Source: Notospermus geniculatus
Taxonomy: Eukaryota > Nemertea > Pilidiophora > Heteronemertea > Lineidae
Assembly (NCBI GenBank): GCA_002633025.1
Contig: NMRB01000078.1
Span: 272,470 to 336,469 of the forward strand
DNA length: 64,000 bases
Direction of reading: 5' to 3'
This document shows positions 41,681 through 54,100 of the stretch, piece after piece. A program made the position numbers and the translations under genes. The notes below the pieces were generated by a model, which saw only the letters and a list, made by a program, of their open reading frames with translations, was not told where the DNA came from and did no database searches. Position 1 is the stretch's first letter. Every line of letters begins with the position of its first letter.

Positions 41681-43858
41681 GTGTGCCAGATTATATCAGG
41701 TCAAAACTACCATAATATTCCTCATGATCATAATGACTTATAAATTAACTACGTTGAAGAATAACAACTCGCCCCACACTCAACACTGCACTGTTGGTCA
41801 TTCTATGACAATGCACTGTATGGCACATTAACAAAAGCTCGCAGAGAAGGGAAACTTCACGTTGAAATCGCAAACATAAATCTACAAATTTCAGTAAATG
41901 TCTTAGATCTGTGCATTGTGTATAGTTAAATGTATGATACATGCAGTATCTTTATACACCTGCAATTGTTATAATGACAAAAGTTCTGCACAAAAAAAAA
42001 CAATGTCATCATTTGCCATCTTATGGCAGAGCTTGATTGCACAATTGACAAAGCACTTTGATTATTATTTACTTTCAACGTGAAATTTCGCTGAATCCCA
42101 GATTCGGCAGTATAAAACGCACATCCAGTTACACAAACTAAAGCAATGTTTATGACTAAGCTTGACAGTACATTGCTAGTTTCATCATATTTCCTACACA
42201 ACAAGGTCTAAGCAAGTAGTAAATTGATTCATAAGTTAATAGTATATACAACCCACAGGAATGATCGTCACCCCTAAAACATGGGGTGCATGGCCCCGAG
42301 AATGAAACCAGAGCTAATTAACCCCTGAACTGGATTTTTGGAAGGTTTACTACATCCTAATCAGTTCACTTAGCGTCGGTTTCTAAATGCTACAACATTG
42401 GAGAGAATCAATGCTTTTCAAAGGGGTGGAACAAAAGGAGGCACTGATCCATCAAATGGTCTGTGAATTTCTCCCATTCCTCGTCAACTATTATACTGCA
42501 AACAGTAGGCTACAGATGGCCAAGACCCATACCATCATTCTACCATTCCAGTACTAATTATATCCGTTGCACTCATGGAACAATTTATTGTAATGATACT
42601 GTTTTTGTCTGGTAGATTGGCCAAAATGTGAAAGTGAAAGCATGAAATCCAAACCCAGCTGACAATAAAAGTTTGGTAAATATTTTACCAGCAAAACACT
42701 TCCCTATGTCATCGAGTTGAATTCTCTATTTGTTTACTCTTGGATGATCTCTCATAAAGTTTTTATATCATATTCACTGAAGTTCTGGGTCGGTGGATTA
42801 CACGTGGTTGTGTACGCATCCACCAAGTTTTGATTGGTGTGTCATCACTGGCCAATAACCCCCCATTAGCTCTGTCATTGAGACTACAGAAGAAAAGAAA
42901 CACTTCCCCTGAAGTTTATCCTATAGAATATCCAGTAGGCACGTATTCGACCGGGTCTAACTTATCAGCAAGTAACGCATCGGAGTTCATCCAGAGTAGT
43001 CTTGCACAGATTAGAATCTACGAATAAATTCCCACGGCTGAATCCCTCCATGCACATTGCTAAACGAATGATGAATCTGGCTGATTTGCACCAGAACAAA
43101 GTCCTCATATAATTTCGCATACAGTTTACAAAAACATCAATAGATGTCCAGCAACTAAATCACTAAAAGTTCAAATGATTTGAGTTACTCGCACAAAAGC
43201 AGTCAGGACACTTTAAGGCTGATATATCGGTTGATAAAGAACAGTCTTCTATACATCTCTAGAGACATCACTAGCCATCCTCATTTGTCTCGTTGTAAGG
43301 CTTCAAATTGCTGAAATGAGAAGGAGAGAACATCAGTGTCAGGTGACAACAAACGTAGGCCTAATGATAGTAAAGTACCATAACCGGGATTCGAACCAGA
43401 CGCCCAGCTCTCAATTCAATTTGTTTTAATGTACTTGTGGATATCCCTCTTCTAACGTTCTTCACCCTACAGGGAAACCATCCCTTCAAAACATGAGCAC
43501 AGATGTTGTTTGTCAGTCACCACAATGCGTAAGTACCGGTATTGCATCAAGGTCCATTGTATTGACTTTATCAGATGTAGGCCTATCACGCGATATAAAT
43601 ATGGTAAAAATCATTCAAAACAAACACAGGATTCCATTCATTGTTGTGATAATATCAACGACGGTTGTTGACGCGAATATGGTAATCTTTATTTCCTCAT
43701 AAGGTTGAATATCAGCACATCTGATGATAAACAGACTTTATTGTCAAACCACGTGGTGAATGACTGCAGCTGTGCCACTTGTCATTCAGTGACGAACGTC
43801 TGATGCAATAAGGAAAAGCAGGATTAGAAGGTCTTAGTATAGGGTGCCACAAAACAAT

Positions 43859-44579
43859 TTAATCATTCCTTGCACGGATACCCAGTAGTTTGACCTGCTG
43901 AAACAGCCAGTAGAGCATTTTCAGGCCTGCCAAGTGAATCAGGTTACCGATACAATCACGCCACACTGTCAACTCCTGTGTCTTGATCCAAGCCTACAGG
44001 AAAACCCACAAAAAACATTTCAGCTGCAACAGAACTGAATGTCTACGGAGATATGTGCCACATGGTGCACGTGTGGTCATCCCTCCCTCTTATTCCTGAA
44101 CACCTGACTCCACAGAGTCTTCGAGGGAGCAAAATTCTCGTTTAAATAAAGTAGCCGAGAAAACATCAATGAATGAAATGAAATGAGATTCATGTCTCTC
44201 ATTCCAAGCCCAAATTTTCATGTCAAACAAGAAATAGTTATACCGGCACATAGAACATCTGGTCGTATCAGACGATCACTAAATATAGACAGACACAGAC
44301 AGAACTGAACACCGGTACTGGTATACAATGACAATCATGTATTGACAGAAGGTTACAAAAGGACATTTCAGATGATGAAATGGTGCAGATGATGAAATAC
44401 ACAGTGGTGACTGGTGCTGCCACACTTTAGAAGCAATTGAAACTAATTCTTTTACCAGCTGTTGTCAACCACCAATAAACCATGAAATGGCACCTGTCAC
44501 AACTCCTCTAACCTCATCAGCGCTTCTTATGGCCTTTCAAAGAGACAAAGATTGCTTACCTTTAACCTCTCTAAGACGC
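43859..44579 (-). pseudogene. Duplicated 3' end of the AFAP1-like gene
   Basis: Inside duplication copy 1, bases 44,559-44,579 repeat the last part of the penultimate exon (CGTCTTAGAGAGGTTAAAG on the minus strand) with its GTAAGC donor. 43,859-43,993 repeats the terminal exon, encoding AWIKTQELTVWRDC to IRARND and stop. Upstream exons are cut off by the breakpoint, so this piece cannot make the protein alone. Confidence 0.72.
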
Positions 44580-44670
44580 ATATGCGCATGGAAAGAAAAC
44601 GTGGCTATGAAAAATATTCATTGAGATATGCCGGAAAATTAGCTGGGCATTTATTATTGACTAAGGGTGT
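44580..44670. other. Junction spacer of duplication 3
   Basis: 91 bases of AT-rich sequence between the two copies, with no match noticed elsewhere in the window. It contains no N. Confidence 0.6.
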
Positions 44671-46054
44671 ACTTTAAACCTGGTATACTTTGCCCAAGAT
44701 GCCTGCTATTAGATGTTACACCCATCTTCTCATAACAGAGAGATGGGACGTAACATTGAACAGCAGGTGATGTGCTCAACGTGTCCTCTTTATACATCGA
44801 AATCTTGTCAGCTAAGAAGTTCTGTTTCATTGTTGAAGTTCTTGGCGCCATTTGTACAGGAATTGCCCATGCTCTCACCTGGGGCATATTTGATGTAAGA
44901 TAATTTTATTGTAAAATGTTCAAAATTCCTGTGAGTGGGATCAATAAAATGTACATTAGATGTCAAGTAGAGCGTTCTGGTTCTATTTAGATATTTCGAG
45001 GAGGGTACATTCACTCTAAGGCCCGAGAGAAGCAGTTCCCACAGTTGTGAGTTGCTCCAGTGAGAATTCTTGCTGAAGCATTGCCCCTCCCATGGAATTG
45101 TCACCATTTGCATGCCATATGACCCCTGTGTGACGTGTCTAGGCCAATTACAATCATCCATGACCTTGCTACCTTATCTTGACCCATGGTGTTTCCTTGG
45201 CATGCAACCTGGTCATGGTGCAGCACGTGACTGTGATTGTTCTCTGATACAGGCACTTGTTGCAAGTGATCGTCATTGATCATCAGTTCAGGTATTGTGT
45301 TGTTAGGCTGAAACCCTTTCTTCAGTTGCGACAAGTGCCTACTTTGCTTCAGCAGGTCACATATACGTCGACTGGTACTGCAGGGCCCATATTCATACAA
45401 CTACTGAAGGCAAAGTGTGACACTTATCTTTCATTCAGCATAAAAGATAAGTAAGTATCACGCTTTGACTTGAGTATGTAGCTCCAACTTAAAATGTACA
45501 TCCATATGCGGAAGAATCGGCAAATTAAGCCACTGGTGGATGAAATTAATATACCGGTAAACCGACTTATTTGCAGATCTGGAAAATGAAAGTTGACTTA
45601 GGAAGATCCGTGAATATGTCTCCCACAGTATTATGGAAGAAATGTGATTGGTTTATTGACCAAATTTTTCTTTCCCGTTCAAGTTGTTGGTCTCAGATGA
45701 GATAATACACTCTCGCCCATTCTTGTGCCAACTAATGCTGTCACACAGTCAATGACAAAGTAAGCAGGACAACAAACGTGTGCTCAGGAATTGGCTGTTC
45801 TGACTGGAGAAAAACCAAGTTGACAGCACGATTTGGTTGCGGTGGAAGGAAAAAAATAAATTTGGTAAACATTGAGAAGTTTTTATAAGACCAACGGAGA
45901 GTGCACACAGTGGCAATAAAAACAAATGTCATCTTCCGTGATGTTTCCTGAAAGCATGTAGAATGGGTGCACATGGAGGGGTTGTGTTAACGTTAACCCT
46001 TTTACTTGTGTCCCATGCGACAGACTGAACAGCCAGGGATGATTTATCCCATAT

Positions 46055-46125
46055 GGCCCGGGATTTGAACCCGGGACCTGCCACTTGCTAAGCGGACAAG
46101 ATAACCATACACTATCAAGGTTCAA
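46055..46125 (-). mobile_element. tRNA-like SINE head (duplicate)
   Basis: Same T-arm CCGGGTTCAAATCCCGG as at 39,190-39,260; a GCGG to GTGG change weakens the anticodon stem. Confidence 0.6.
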
Positions 46126-47203
46126 ATTGCAATGCATTGTAACCTTCCACACAATGATCTTTTGCACTTCTTTCACAGACTGGACATTGGTCAACATAAA
46201 TATAACTTGACTGTGGCCTGAATGGGCACTGGTCATTCTGTCACTGATAATATTGAGTATAAATACAAGTACACAAATCTAAACCTGGGAGCTGACATAC
46301 ACAAATCCCGAGGTCATCGACTCGTCATAATGCATGGCTCTTTTCAACCTTTGAAACCACACATGGTTATTAGAGCATGGAGTAATTTATTTATTAAATC
46401 GCCAGACACCAGTTTGTGACCTCCAGTGACGTGCACCCCTCCACAAGTCTCCAAAAGTGGTGTAGGCCTAGGGGCCGACAAACCATGTAATTGTGTGCCT
46501 GCTTGATGAATTACACAATCTAATTAGGAGTGTTTTATAATCATTCTGATAGAATTACATGAGCCCTGAAATAATTACCTGAAGGTTTCATACCCATCTC
46601 TAAACTTGATAACATAACGCTTATGCTTGACAAATGATCCACATACTGCAGGTTATTTGAACAGACTGAGTCTGTGTAAATCCTGTAACTTTTGTCCACT
46701 GCTGGTGCTTGACCTGGAGTAGCAAGGTGTATGCCTGGTGTGCTGCCGCTTTGTGGCTTTATGCCAACTTGTTCGCACATCCAGTCGATGAGGACAGGTT
46801 GTAAAGATAAAGCAAGCAAACACTTGTCTCCAGATTCAGCTTTTATTCCATAGCTTCTTACATTGTAAAATGTAAAGGAGATACAAAAAGGCTGTAGATA
46901 ACTCAAATCAGTTTATCGTACAATTCAAGGAAAATGCTACATAATCTGTACATCCACATCATCAAAAGTTATTACACTTATTAATGTCAAATGATCATGA
47001 GAATATCATAAAGTCGACCGCTGGCACTTAGAAGTGGTGACCTCCATTAGAGAGAGATAAAGGCCACGACAGGTTGTCCAGTACAAGGGACACAGGTGTT
47101 CTTCCAGGGCACAAACCCACCAGTCTTTGGTGGCAAACACAACCTTTCTGCACTCTCATCAACTGATTCTGGGACATGCAGCTTCATGAAAAAAACTGTA
47201 AAG

Positions 47204-47420
47204 CCTAGGTCACAAATCCACCGGGCCCCGTACGCTTTTCCCCACCCAGCGGCTTGCCATGGATTTTAGAGACTGAAACACGGATCTAAGATGAATTATG
47301 CCGAAATCGCCTCAATGGATAAGTGGAAATTAGACTGGATCAAACTGGGCCCTGTAGAATTTGGCCAAAATGTCTGTTTTTACTCGCCGTACGGGCCCCG
47401 GAGTGGATATGTGACCTAGG
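47204..47420. mobile_element. Inverted-repeat element inserted in duplication 3 copy 2
   Basis: Termini CCTAGGTCACAAATCCAC and GTGGATATGTGACCTAGG, with inner GGGCCCCGTACG and inverse. Part of a longer insertion (to about 47,819) not present in copy 1 (site about 40,414-40,490). Confidence 0.7.
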
Positions 47421-47487
47421 GCTCGAACCCGGCGCCCCGGATTCAGAGCCGGACGCTCTACCGATGCGCCAGCTGGCCACGTCATGA
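47421..47487 (-). mobile_element. tRNA-Gln/Arg-like SINE head
   Basis: Minus strand GGCGCATCGGTAGAGCGTCC (A box), CTCTGAA loop and CGCCGGGTTCGAGCCC (B box). One anticodon-stem mismatch. Lies next to the inverted-repeat element, inside the copy-2 insertion. Confidence 0.6.
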
Positions 47488-48629
47488 CGGTGGCTGCTCA
47501 ATAAATGTTTATAAACATATCCCAGCTACTCAACATATTTTTATGTTAATTAAAAATGACGTTGCAAATCAGAATAATCTTCCAAAAATCGCATTTTACA
47601 ACATCCACAGAGCAAGTCCCCAGCAAAGCTGTCAGCGTATCGCTACATAATGTACCCATCTACGTTCACAGTCACTAAAAACGTGAACCAACCGTCCGGT
47701 ATATTCCATCTGGACATTAGGTGCATATTTCCTATGAGTCCAGTTCTATTGAATGACCCGTGACAAGTCTTTGGCTAGCTTCGCTGTTGGCCGCTACGCG
47801 GCGCGTTGGGCCCTTGCGTCGAGCAGCAGAAATTACTAACTGTGGCCCCAAATTTAAACTCGTTTAAGCTTATAGCTGATTAACAACATCATGCATTCGC
47901 TTCTGCCCGTCCACAGGAAACAATGTACATGTACAGGTACTGGTAACATGCCTATGGTCTTTATAAGCCTTTAGTCTTTTTCTGCCCCTTCCAGAGGAAA
48001 GGTTGGGGTCGAAAATTTGCGAAATTTCTGGAGGACGACTGATTTTATTATATCACTTTGTGTGTCGCCTTTTCTGCTCTATTTTTTGGATATTCCAGAG
48101 GAAACAATGTACTGGTACGGTACATGTGTGTGGATTTCCACGATCTTCCAAAGCCTTTATAACTCTCTCATGGACTGAGTCAAGTATAAGAACAAGGTGA
48201 CCTGTGTGAGATGTCCAGTCTAATGATGATAATCCTTATCATAGATAAGATAATATGTCCTGACAGTTCTGTTACAATGACCGCATGTTGACACAGATAG
48301 TGTCCATGTGCTTGAACTGTCGATATCAAAGACCTCTTCACTTGAGACAACAACGATAAGGTACCGGTATTGTTTGAGAGTGGACTGAGGTCAAAGATCT
48401 TATGACACAAGGCCAGCTAATCACATCGACTGACCAGTGAAGAAAACGTCATAATCCGACACATTTGTACTCATATTTTGAATGCAATTAAGGCAACAAG
48501 TGCAAAAAGTAAGGCAATGAATGCAAGAACTGGTCAAACTTTCCTGCAGATTTGTTCAAACCAGTCACAGTTCTGGTTACATGTATGGTCTTAGGATTAT
48601 CAAGATGATCAAATGTGAACATTGTCGCA

Positions 48630-48755
48630 GACCACACCGGGAATTGAACCCGGATCTCCCGCATGCAAGGCAGCCTACATGTAGGCGTTCTTCCATCAAG
48701 CCAAAAGTCCGGACGTTAGGCTCGAGGGCCTAACACCTCCTAAATTTACCACAAA
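48630..48755 (-). mobile_element. tRNA-Ala-like SINE, single unit
   Basis: Counterpart of the two-unit array at 41,275-41,680, reduced to one unit. B box GGGTTCAATTCCCGG on the minus strand. Confidence 0.65.
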
Positions 48756-49973
48756 ATTTTGATGCGTGCCAGATTATATCAGGTCAAAACTACCATAATA
48801 TTCCTCATGATCATTATGACTTATAAATTAACTACGTTGAAGAATAACAACTCGCCCCACACTCAACACTGCACTGTTGGTCATTCTATGACAATGCACT
48901 GTATGGCACATTAACAAAAGCTCGCAGAGAAGGGAAACTTCACGTTGAAATCGCAAACATAAATCTACAAATTTCAGTAAAGGTCTTAGATCTGTGCATT
49001 GTGTATAGTTAAGTGTATGATAGTATCTTTATACACCTGCAATTGTTATAATGACAAAAGTTCTGCACAAAAAAAAACAATGTCATCATTCGCCATCTTA
49101 TGGCAGAGCTTGATTGCACAATTGACAAAAGCACTTTGATTATTATTTACTTTCAACGTGAAATTTCGCTGAATCCCAGATTCGGCAGTATAAAACGCAC
49201 ATCCAGTTACACAAACTAAAGCAATGTTTATGACTAAGCTTGACAGTACATTGCTAGTTTCATCATATGTCCTACACAACAAGGTCGAAGCAAGTAGTAA
49301 ATTGATTCATAAGTTAATAGTATATACAACCCACAGGAATGATCGTCACCCCCAAAACATGGGGTGCATGGCCCCCGAGGATGAAACCAGAGCTAAATAA
49401 CCCCCTGAACTGAATTTTTGGAAGGTTTACTACATCCTAATCAGTTCACTTAGCGTCGGATTCTAAAAGCGTCGGATTCTAAATGCTACAACATTGGAGA
49501 GAATCAATGCTTTTCAAAGGGGTGGAACAAAAGGAGGCACTGATCCATCAAATGGTCTGTGAATTTCTCCCATTCCTCGTCAACTATTATACTGCAAACA
49601 GTAGGCTACAGATGGCCAAGACCCTATACCATCATTCTACCATTCCAGTACTAATTATATCCGCTGCATTCATGGAACAATTTATTGTAATGATACTGTT
49701 TTCGTCTGGTAGATTGGCCAAAATGTGAAAGTGAAAGCATGAAATCCAAACCCAGCTGACGATAAAAGTTTGGTAAATATTTTACCAGCAAAACACTTCC
49801 ATATATGTCATCGAGTTGAATTCTCTATTTGTTTACTCCTGGGTAATCTCTCATAAAGCTTTGATATCATATTCACTGAAGTGCTGGGTTGGTGGATTAC
49901 ACTTGGTTGTGTACGCATCCACCAAGTTTTGATTGGTGTGTCATCACTGACCAATAACCCCCCCCCCCCCCCC

Positions 49974-50067
49974 NNNNNNNNNNNNNNNNNNNNNNNNNNN
50001 NNNNNNNNNNNNNNNNNNNNNNNNNNNNNNNNNNNNNNNNNNNNNNNNNNNNNNNNNNNNNNNNNNN
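49974..50067. other. Assembly gap (94 N) inside a poly-C run
   Basis: Flanked by C runs on both sides. Copy 1 has only CCCCCC at the matching site (about 42,858). Confidence 0.95.
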
Positions 50068-50882
50068 CCCCCCCCCCCCAGCTCTGTCATTGAGACTACA
50101 GAAGAAAAGAAACACTTTTCCTGAAGTTATCCTATAGAATATCCAGTAGGCATGTATTCGACCGGGTCTAACTTATCAGCAAGTAACGCATCAGAGTTCA
50201 TCCAGAGTAGTCTTGCACAGATTTGAATCTACGAATAAAGTCCCACGGCTGAATCCCTCCGTGCACATTGCTAAACGAATGATGAATCTGGCTGACTTGC
50301 ACCAGAACAAAGTCCTCATATAATTTCGCATACAGTTTACAAAAACATCAATAGATGTCCAGCAACTAAATCACTAAAAGTTCAAATGATTTCAGTTACT
50401 CGCACAAAAGCAGTCAGGACACTTTAAGGCTGATATATCGGTTGATAAAGAACAGTCTTCTATACATCTCTAGAGACATCACTAGCCATCCTCATTTGTC
50501 TCGTTGTAAGGCTTCAAATTGCTGAAATGACAACGAGAGAACATCAGTGTCAGGTGACAACAAACGTAGGCCTAATGATAGTAAAGCACCATAACCGGGA
50601 TTCGAACCAGACGCCCAGCTCTCAATTCAATTTGTTTTAATGTGTATGTGGGATATCCCTCTTCTAACATTCTTCACCCTACAGGGAAACCATCCCTTCA
50701 AAACATGAGCACAGATGTTGTTTGTCAGTCACCACAATGCGTAGAGTATTGCAGCAAGGTCCATCATATTGATTTTATCAGATGCAGATATAAACATGGA
50801 AAAAATCATTCAAAACAAACACAGGATTCCATTCATTGTCATGATAATATCAATGACGGTTGTTGACGCGAATATGGTAATC

Positions 50883-50937
50883 TTTATTTCCTCATAAGGT
50901 TGAATATCAGCACATCTGATGATAAACAGACTTTATT
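50883..50937 (-). promoter_or_regulatory. Candidate poly(A) signals of the AFAP1-like gene
   Basis: On the minus strand AATAAA occurs at 50,937-50,932 and again at 50,888-50,883, about 120 and 170 bases after the stop. The choice between them, or a later one, cannot be made. Confidence 0.4.
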
Positions 50938-51053
50938 GTCAAACCACGTGGTGAATGACTGCAGCTGTGCCACTTGTCATTCAGTGACGAACGTCTGATG
51001 CAATAAGGAAAAGTAGGATTAGAAGGTCTTAGTATAGGGTGCTACAAAACAAT

Positions 51054-51170
51054 TTAATCATTCCTCGCAAACAGCCAGTAGAACTTTTTCAGCCCTGCCA
51101 AGTGAATCAGGTTACCATGGTTACCGATACAATCACGCCACACTGTCAACTCCTGTGTCTCGATCCAAGC
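51054..51170 (-). CDS. AFAP1: AFAP1-like terminal exon
   Basis: 117 nt with stop: AWIETQELTVWRDC to YWLFARND. Strong acceptor (GTTTTCCTGTAG), correct phase, and the duplicate at 43,859 differs by two indels of 9 and 27 nt that both keep the frame and end at the same stop. The joined end VLERLK-AWIE resembles the AFAP1 C-terminus. Confidence 0.75.
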   Translation of the reverse strand, partial: AWIETQELTVWRDCIGNHGNLIHLAGLKKFYWLFARND

Positions 51171-54100
51171 CTACAGGAAAACCCACAAAAAACATTTCAG
51201 CTGCAACAGAACTGAATGTCTCCGGCAATATGTGCCACATGTTGCACGTGTGGTCATCCCTCCCTCTCATTCCTGAACACCTGACTCCACAGAGTCTTCG
51301 AGGGAGCAAAATTCTCGTATAAATAAAGTAGCCGAGAAAACATCAATGAATGAAATGAAATGAGATTCATGTGTCTCATATCCAAGCCCAAATTTTCATG
51401 TCGAACAAGAAGTAGTTTTACCGACACATAGAACATCTGGTCGTATCAGACGATCACTAAATATAGGCAGACACAGACAGAACTGAACACCGGTACTGGT
51501 ATACAATGACAATCATGTATTGACAGAAGGTTTACTAAAGGACATTTCAGATGATGAAATGGTGCAGATGATGAAATACACAGTGGTGACTGGTGCTGCC
51601 ACACTTTAGAAGGAAATGACACTAATTCTTTTAGCAGCTGTTCTCAACCACCAATAAACCATGAAATGGCACCTGTCACAACTCTTCTAACCTCATCAGC
51701 GCTTCTTATGGCCTTTCAAAGAGACAAAGATTGCTTACCTTTAACCTCTCTAAGACGCTACTCCTACCAGCCCTCGGAGAACTGGACCCACTGTCAGGGC
51801 CTTGATCATCATCGTCCTTTTTGCTCTGAAAGAAACAGACGATGCTGGTGATCAAATTCAAAATTATCGCCCAAATTATGCCGATGTTTTGGTTTGTCCA
51901 CAATCACCTCGCACAAGTTATCCCTCTATGGGCAATTCGTAAGGAATTCAACAATTAAATGGTGATTTGCCCATTTGGTAGCCGACTCGCCTGAGTGACC
52001 TCTCACTTGGAGCAGTGACTCTAGGGAAACCTAAGGAGGATCTACAGTAAATGAGTACAACTTGTTCTCAACTACTAACCTGTGATAACGCAATACTGAT
52101 GGGTGCTTGTCCAAGTTGTTTCTCAAGGTTTGCAATCTCCATGTCTATCCGCTTATACTCCTGGTCCACCGCTCGGAACTCACTATCCAAACGTCTCTGC
52201 TCCAGAAACGTCTCGGCTTGACATTTCTGATTCCTAATACTCGCCCTGAAAGAGAGACGACTCTGAAATTGGGCCTTGACAGGGTCTTAATGGGTGCTTT
52301 ACGTACAGGGATGTGCCTACCATGGAACAGGGGTCTCAACCCCCTCACTTGGTCCACACCCTACGAGCGTTGCATTGCCTGGTGGTGCTGGGACTTTGGA
52401 ATCTGCCAAACTGCTCAAGACACCCCATGATCTAATCAAACATTGACTCTAATCTCTCCATTAAATACATTTAAGACACAAACCTTTCTGATTTTAACTT
52501 CTCCAGGTTGCACCGTAACTTTGCAATACTCTCACGGATCTTCTCATGAGGCGTTTTCTTTTGAGCACGAACTTTACTAAGGTATGATCTGTCAGTCGTC
52601 AAACTTGCAAACAGTTCTTTATCCTGATCTATTGTTCTGCCTGTAACGAGGAAATCGCTCCAAGGTGAGACATCTGTTAAATCCTTTGACAACTCATCCA
52701 CCAGTACTCGGTATACTCACAGTTTATTGAGACAACATCTGCCATCAGTCCATTGAGGGTTAAACATGACAAAGAGTATCCCCAGTTAGCTTCAAATCCA
52801 AACCTAATGGACCGGGCTTTGATGAAAAGGACATAAGGTTATATCGGGAAATAACGTCAACTGATTGATTAAGGCAAGCCTGCAGGAGGTATTCAGGGAC
52901 GATTAGGATCTCGAGTATGAAGCAAGACTTACCAGCAGAGCAAGGCACAACGCTGGGTGCTGTATTCGTCGTAGACGAAGGGGAGGAAGATACAGAGGTG
53001 ACAATAGGGGGCGTCTTTGTGGAATTAAAGTCTGAAGAAATAGACACCCGCGGATGGGAATCCACGGACGATGTCCTAGTGGAATGTTTGCTGGTATTTT
53101 CCACGAACGAAGGCGTGCGAGAGGTATAATCCAAAGAAGCACTGAACCCTGGGAAATCACTCGGACCCGATGACGTCGTCGTCGTTGACGTGACAGTAAT
53201 CTGACTTGAGCCTTTATCGGTCTTTGATTCGTACTTGCAGGATGTAAAACTCTTGGTTGACGTCGTCGTTATGATATGTTTGGTGGATTTATCAGTGGTT
53301 TTGTCTTTGACGGTTGGCGACGCTGAGCGAGCTGTGTTTCCGCTGAGGGAAAGGCGTTTCTGGGCTGCACTTAGGATCTCCTCCACTTCCTATAAAGCAA
53401 AGACATCAGGTTACAATTACACGTAAGTCCCGAACTCTTCGATTATTCTGCCAATGAATTAATTTTTAGATCTAAATGCCAACGATTTACTACAATACAT
53501 GTATTCTCATATCTCCCAATTCTTCCAACAAAATATGATGATATCATACTAAAATTTGACAAGAGTTTGTGTTTGTCCGCGATTTTCTCCAAGACTGACG
53601 AATGGATCGCCCCCAAACTTGGTACACACATGCAGACAGACCTCAGAAGTGTCCTTACGAAGCCAGAATTTTGATTTGCCTAATAGATTTTGAAATATTA
53701 AGATATAATGAAAATAATAATGCTGTTTACGTCTTTTGATGTCATAACATCACCGAGATTTCCGTCGCGTCATCCGTGACATCGGCAACGTCATGTGTGA
53801 CAGAATGACGTCATTACACCACTCGAACGGGTAGGACGTCAATACGTCCCCCAAGCACTAAACGGGTATACTGCCTAGTAATCACAAACTACTGATTAGT
53901 ACACAAAGTAAACGAAACTGTTGTCACACAGAGAGGAACATAGAACATGCAAGAATGCAGACAGCAAGGCAAGGCTAAATTCTAGTGTACAAATTGGGCA
54001 GCGTCAGGCAGGTTTCTAGGACAATCCCTGGTTTAGCAATTTCAGCAGTCCTCAAATAAATGGCGTTCCACTGCTTGAAGTGATATCCCATGCAGGCTTT

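Larger units (their letters stand above)
37798..44579. repeat. Tandem duplication 3, copy 1
   Basis: About 6.8 kb collinear with 44,671-51,758. It contains tRNA-like SINE pieces, a MITE-like stretch at 38,543-38,790 and the duplicated AFAP1-like terminal exon. Otherwise no coding sequence is supported. Confidence 0.9.
44671..51758. repeat. Tandem duplication 3, copy 2
   Basis: Collinear with copy 1 after a 91-base unique spacer (44,580-44,670). It differs by an insertion of about 600 bases at 47,204-47,819, loss of one SINE unit near 48,700 and a poly-C gap at 49,974. Confidence 0.9.

Noticed and set aside
42380-42500. Minus-strand DEEWEKFTD reading, first considered as the AFAP1-like C-terminus
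   Set aside because: Phase does not fit the penultimate exon; the exon at 51,054-51,170 fits fully.
43493-43702. Plus-strand ORF after CCCTACAG, possible exon
   Set aside because: The frame is not kept in the sister copy (50,704 onward).
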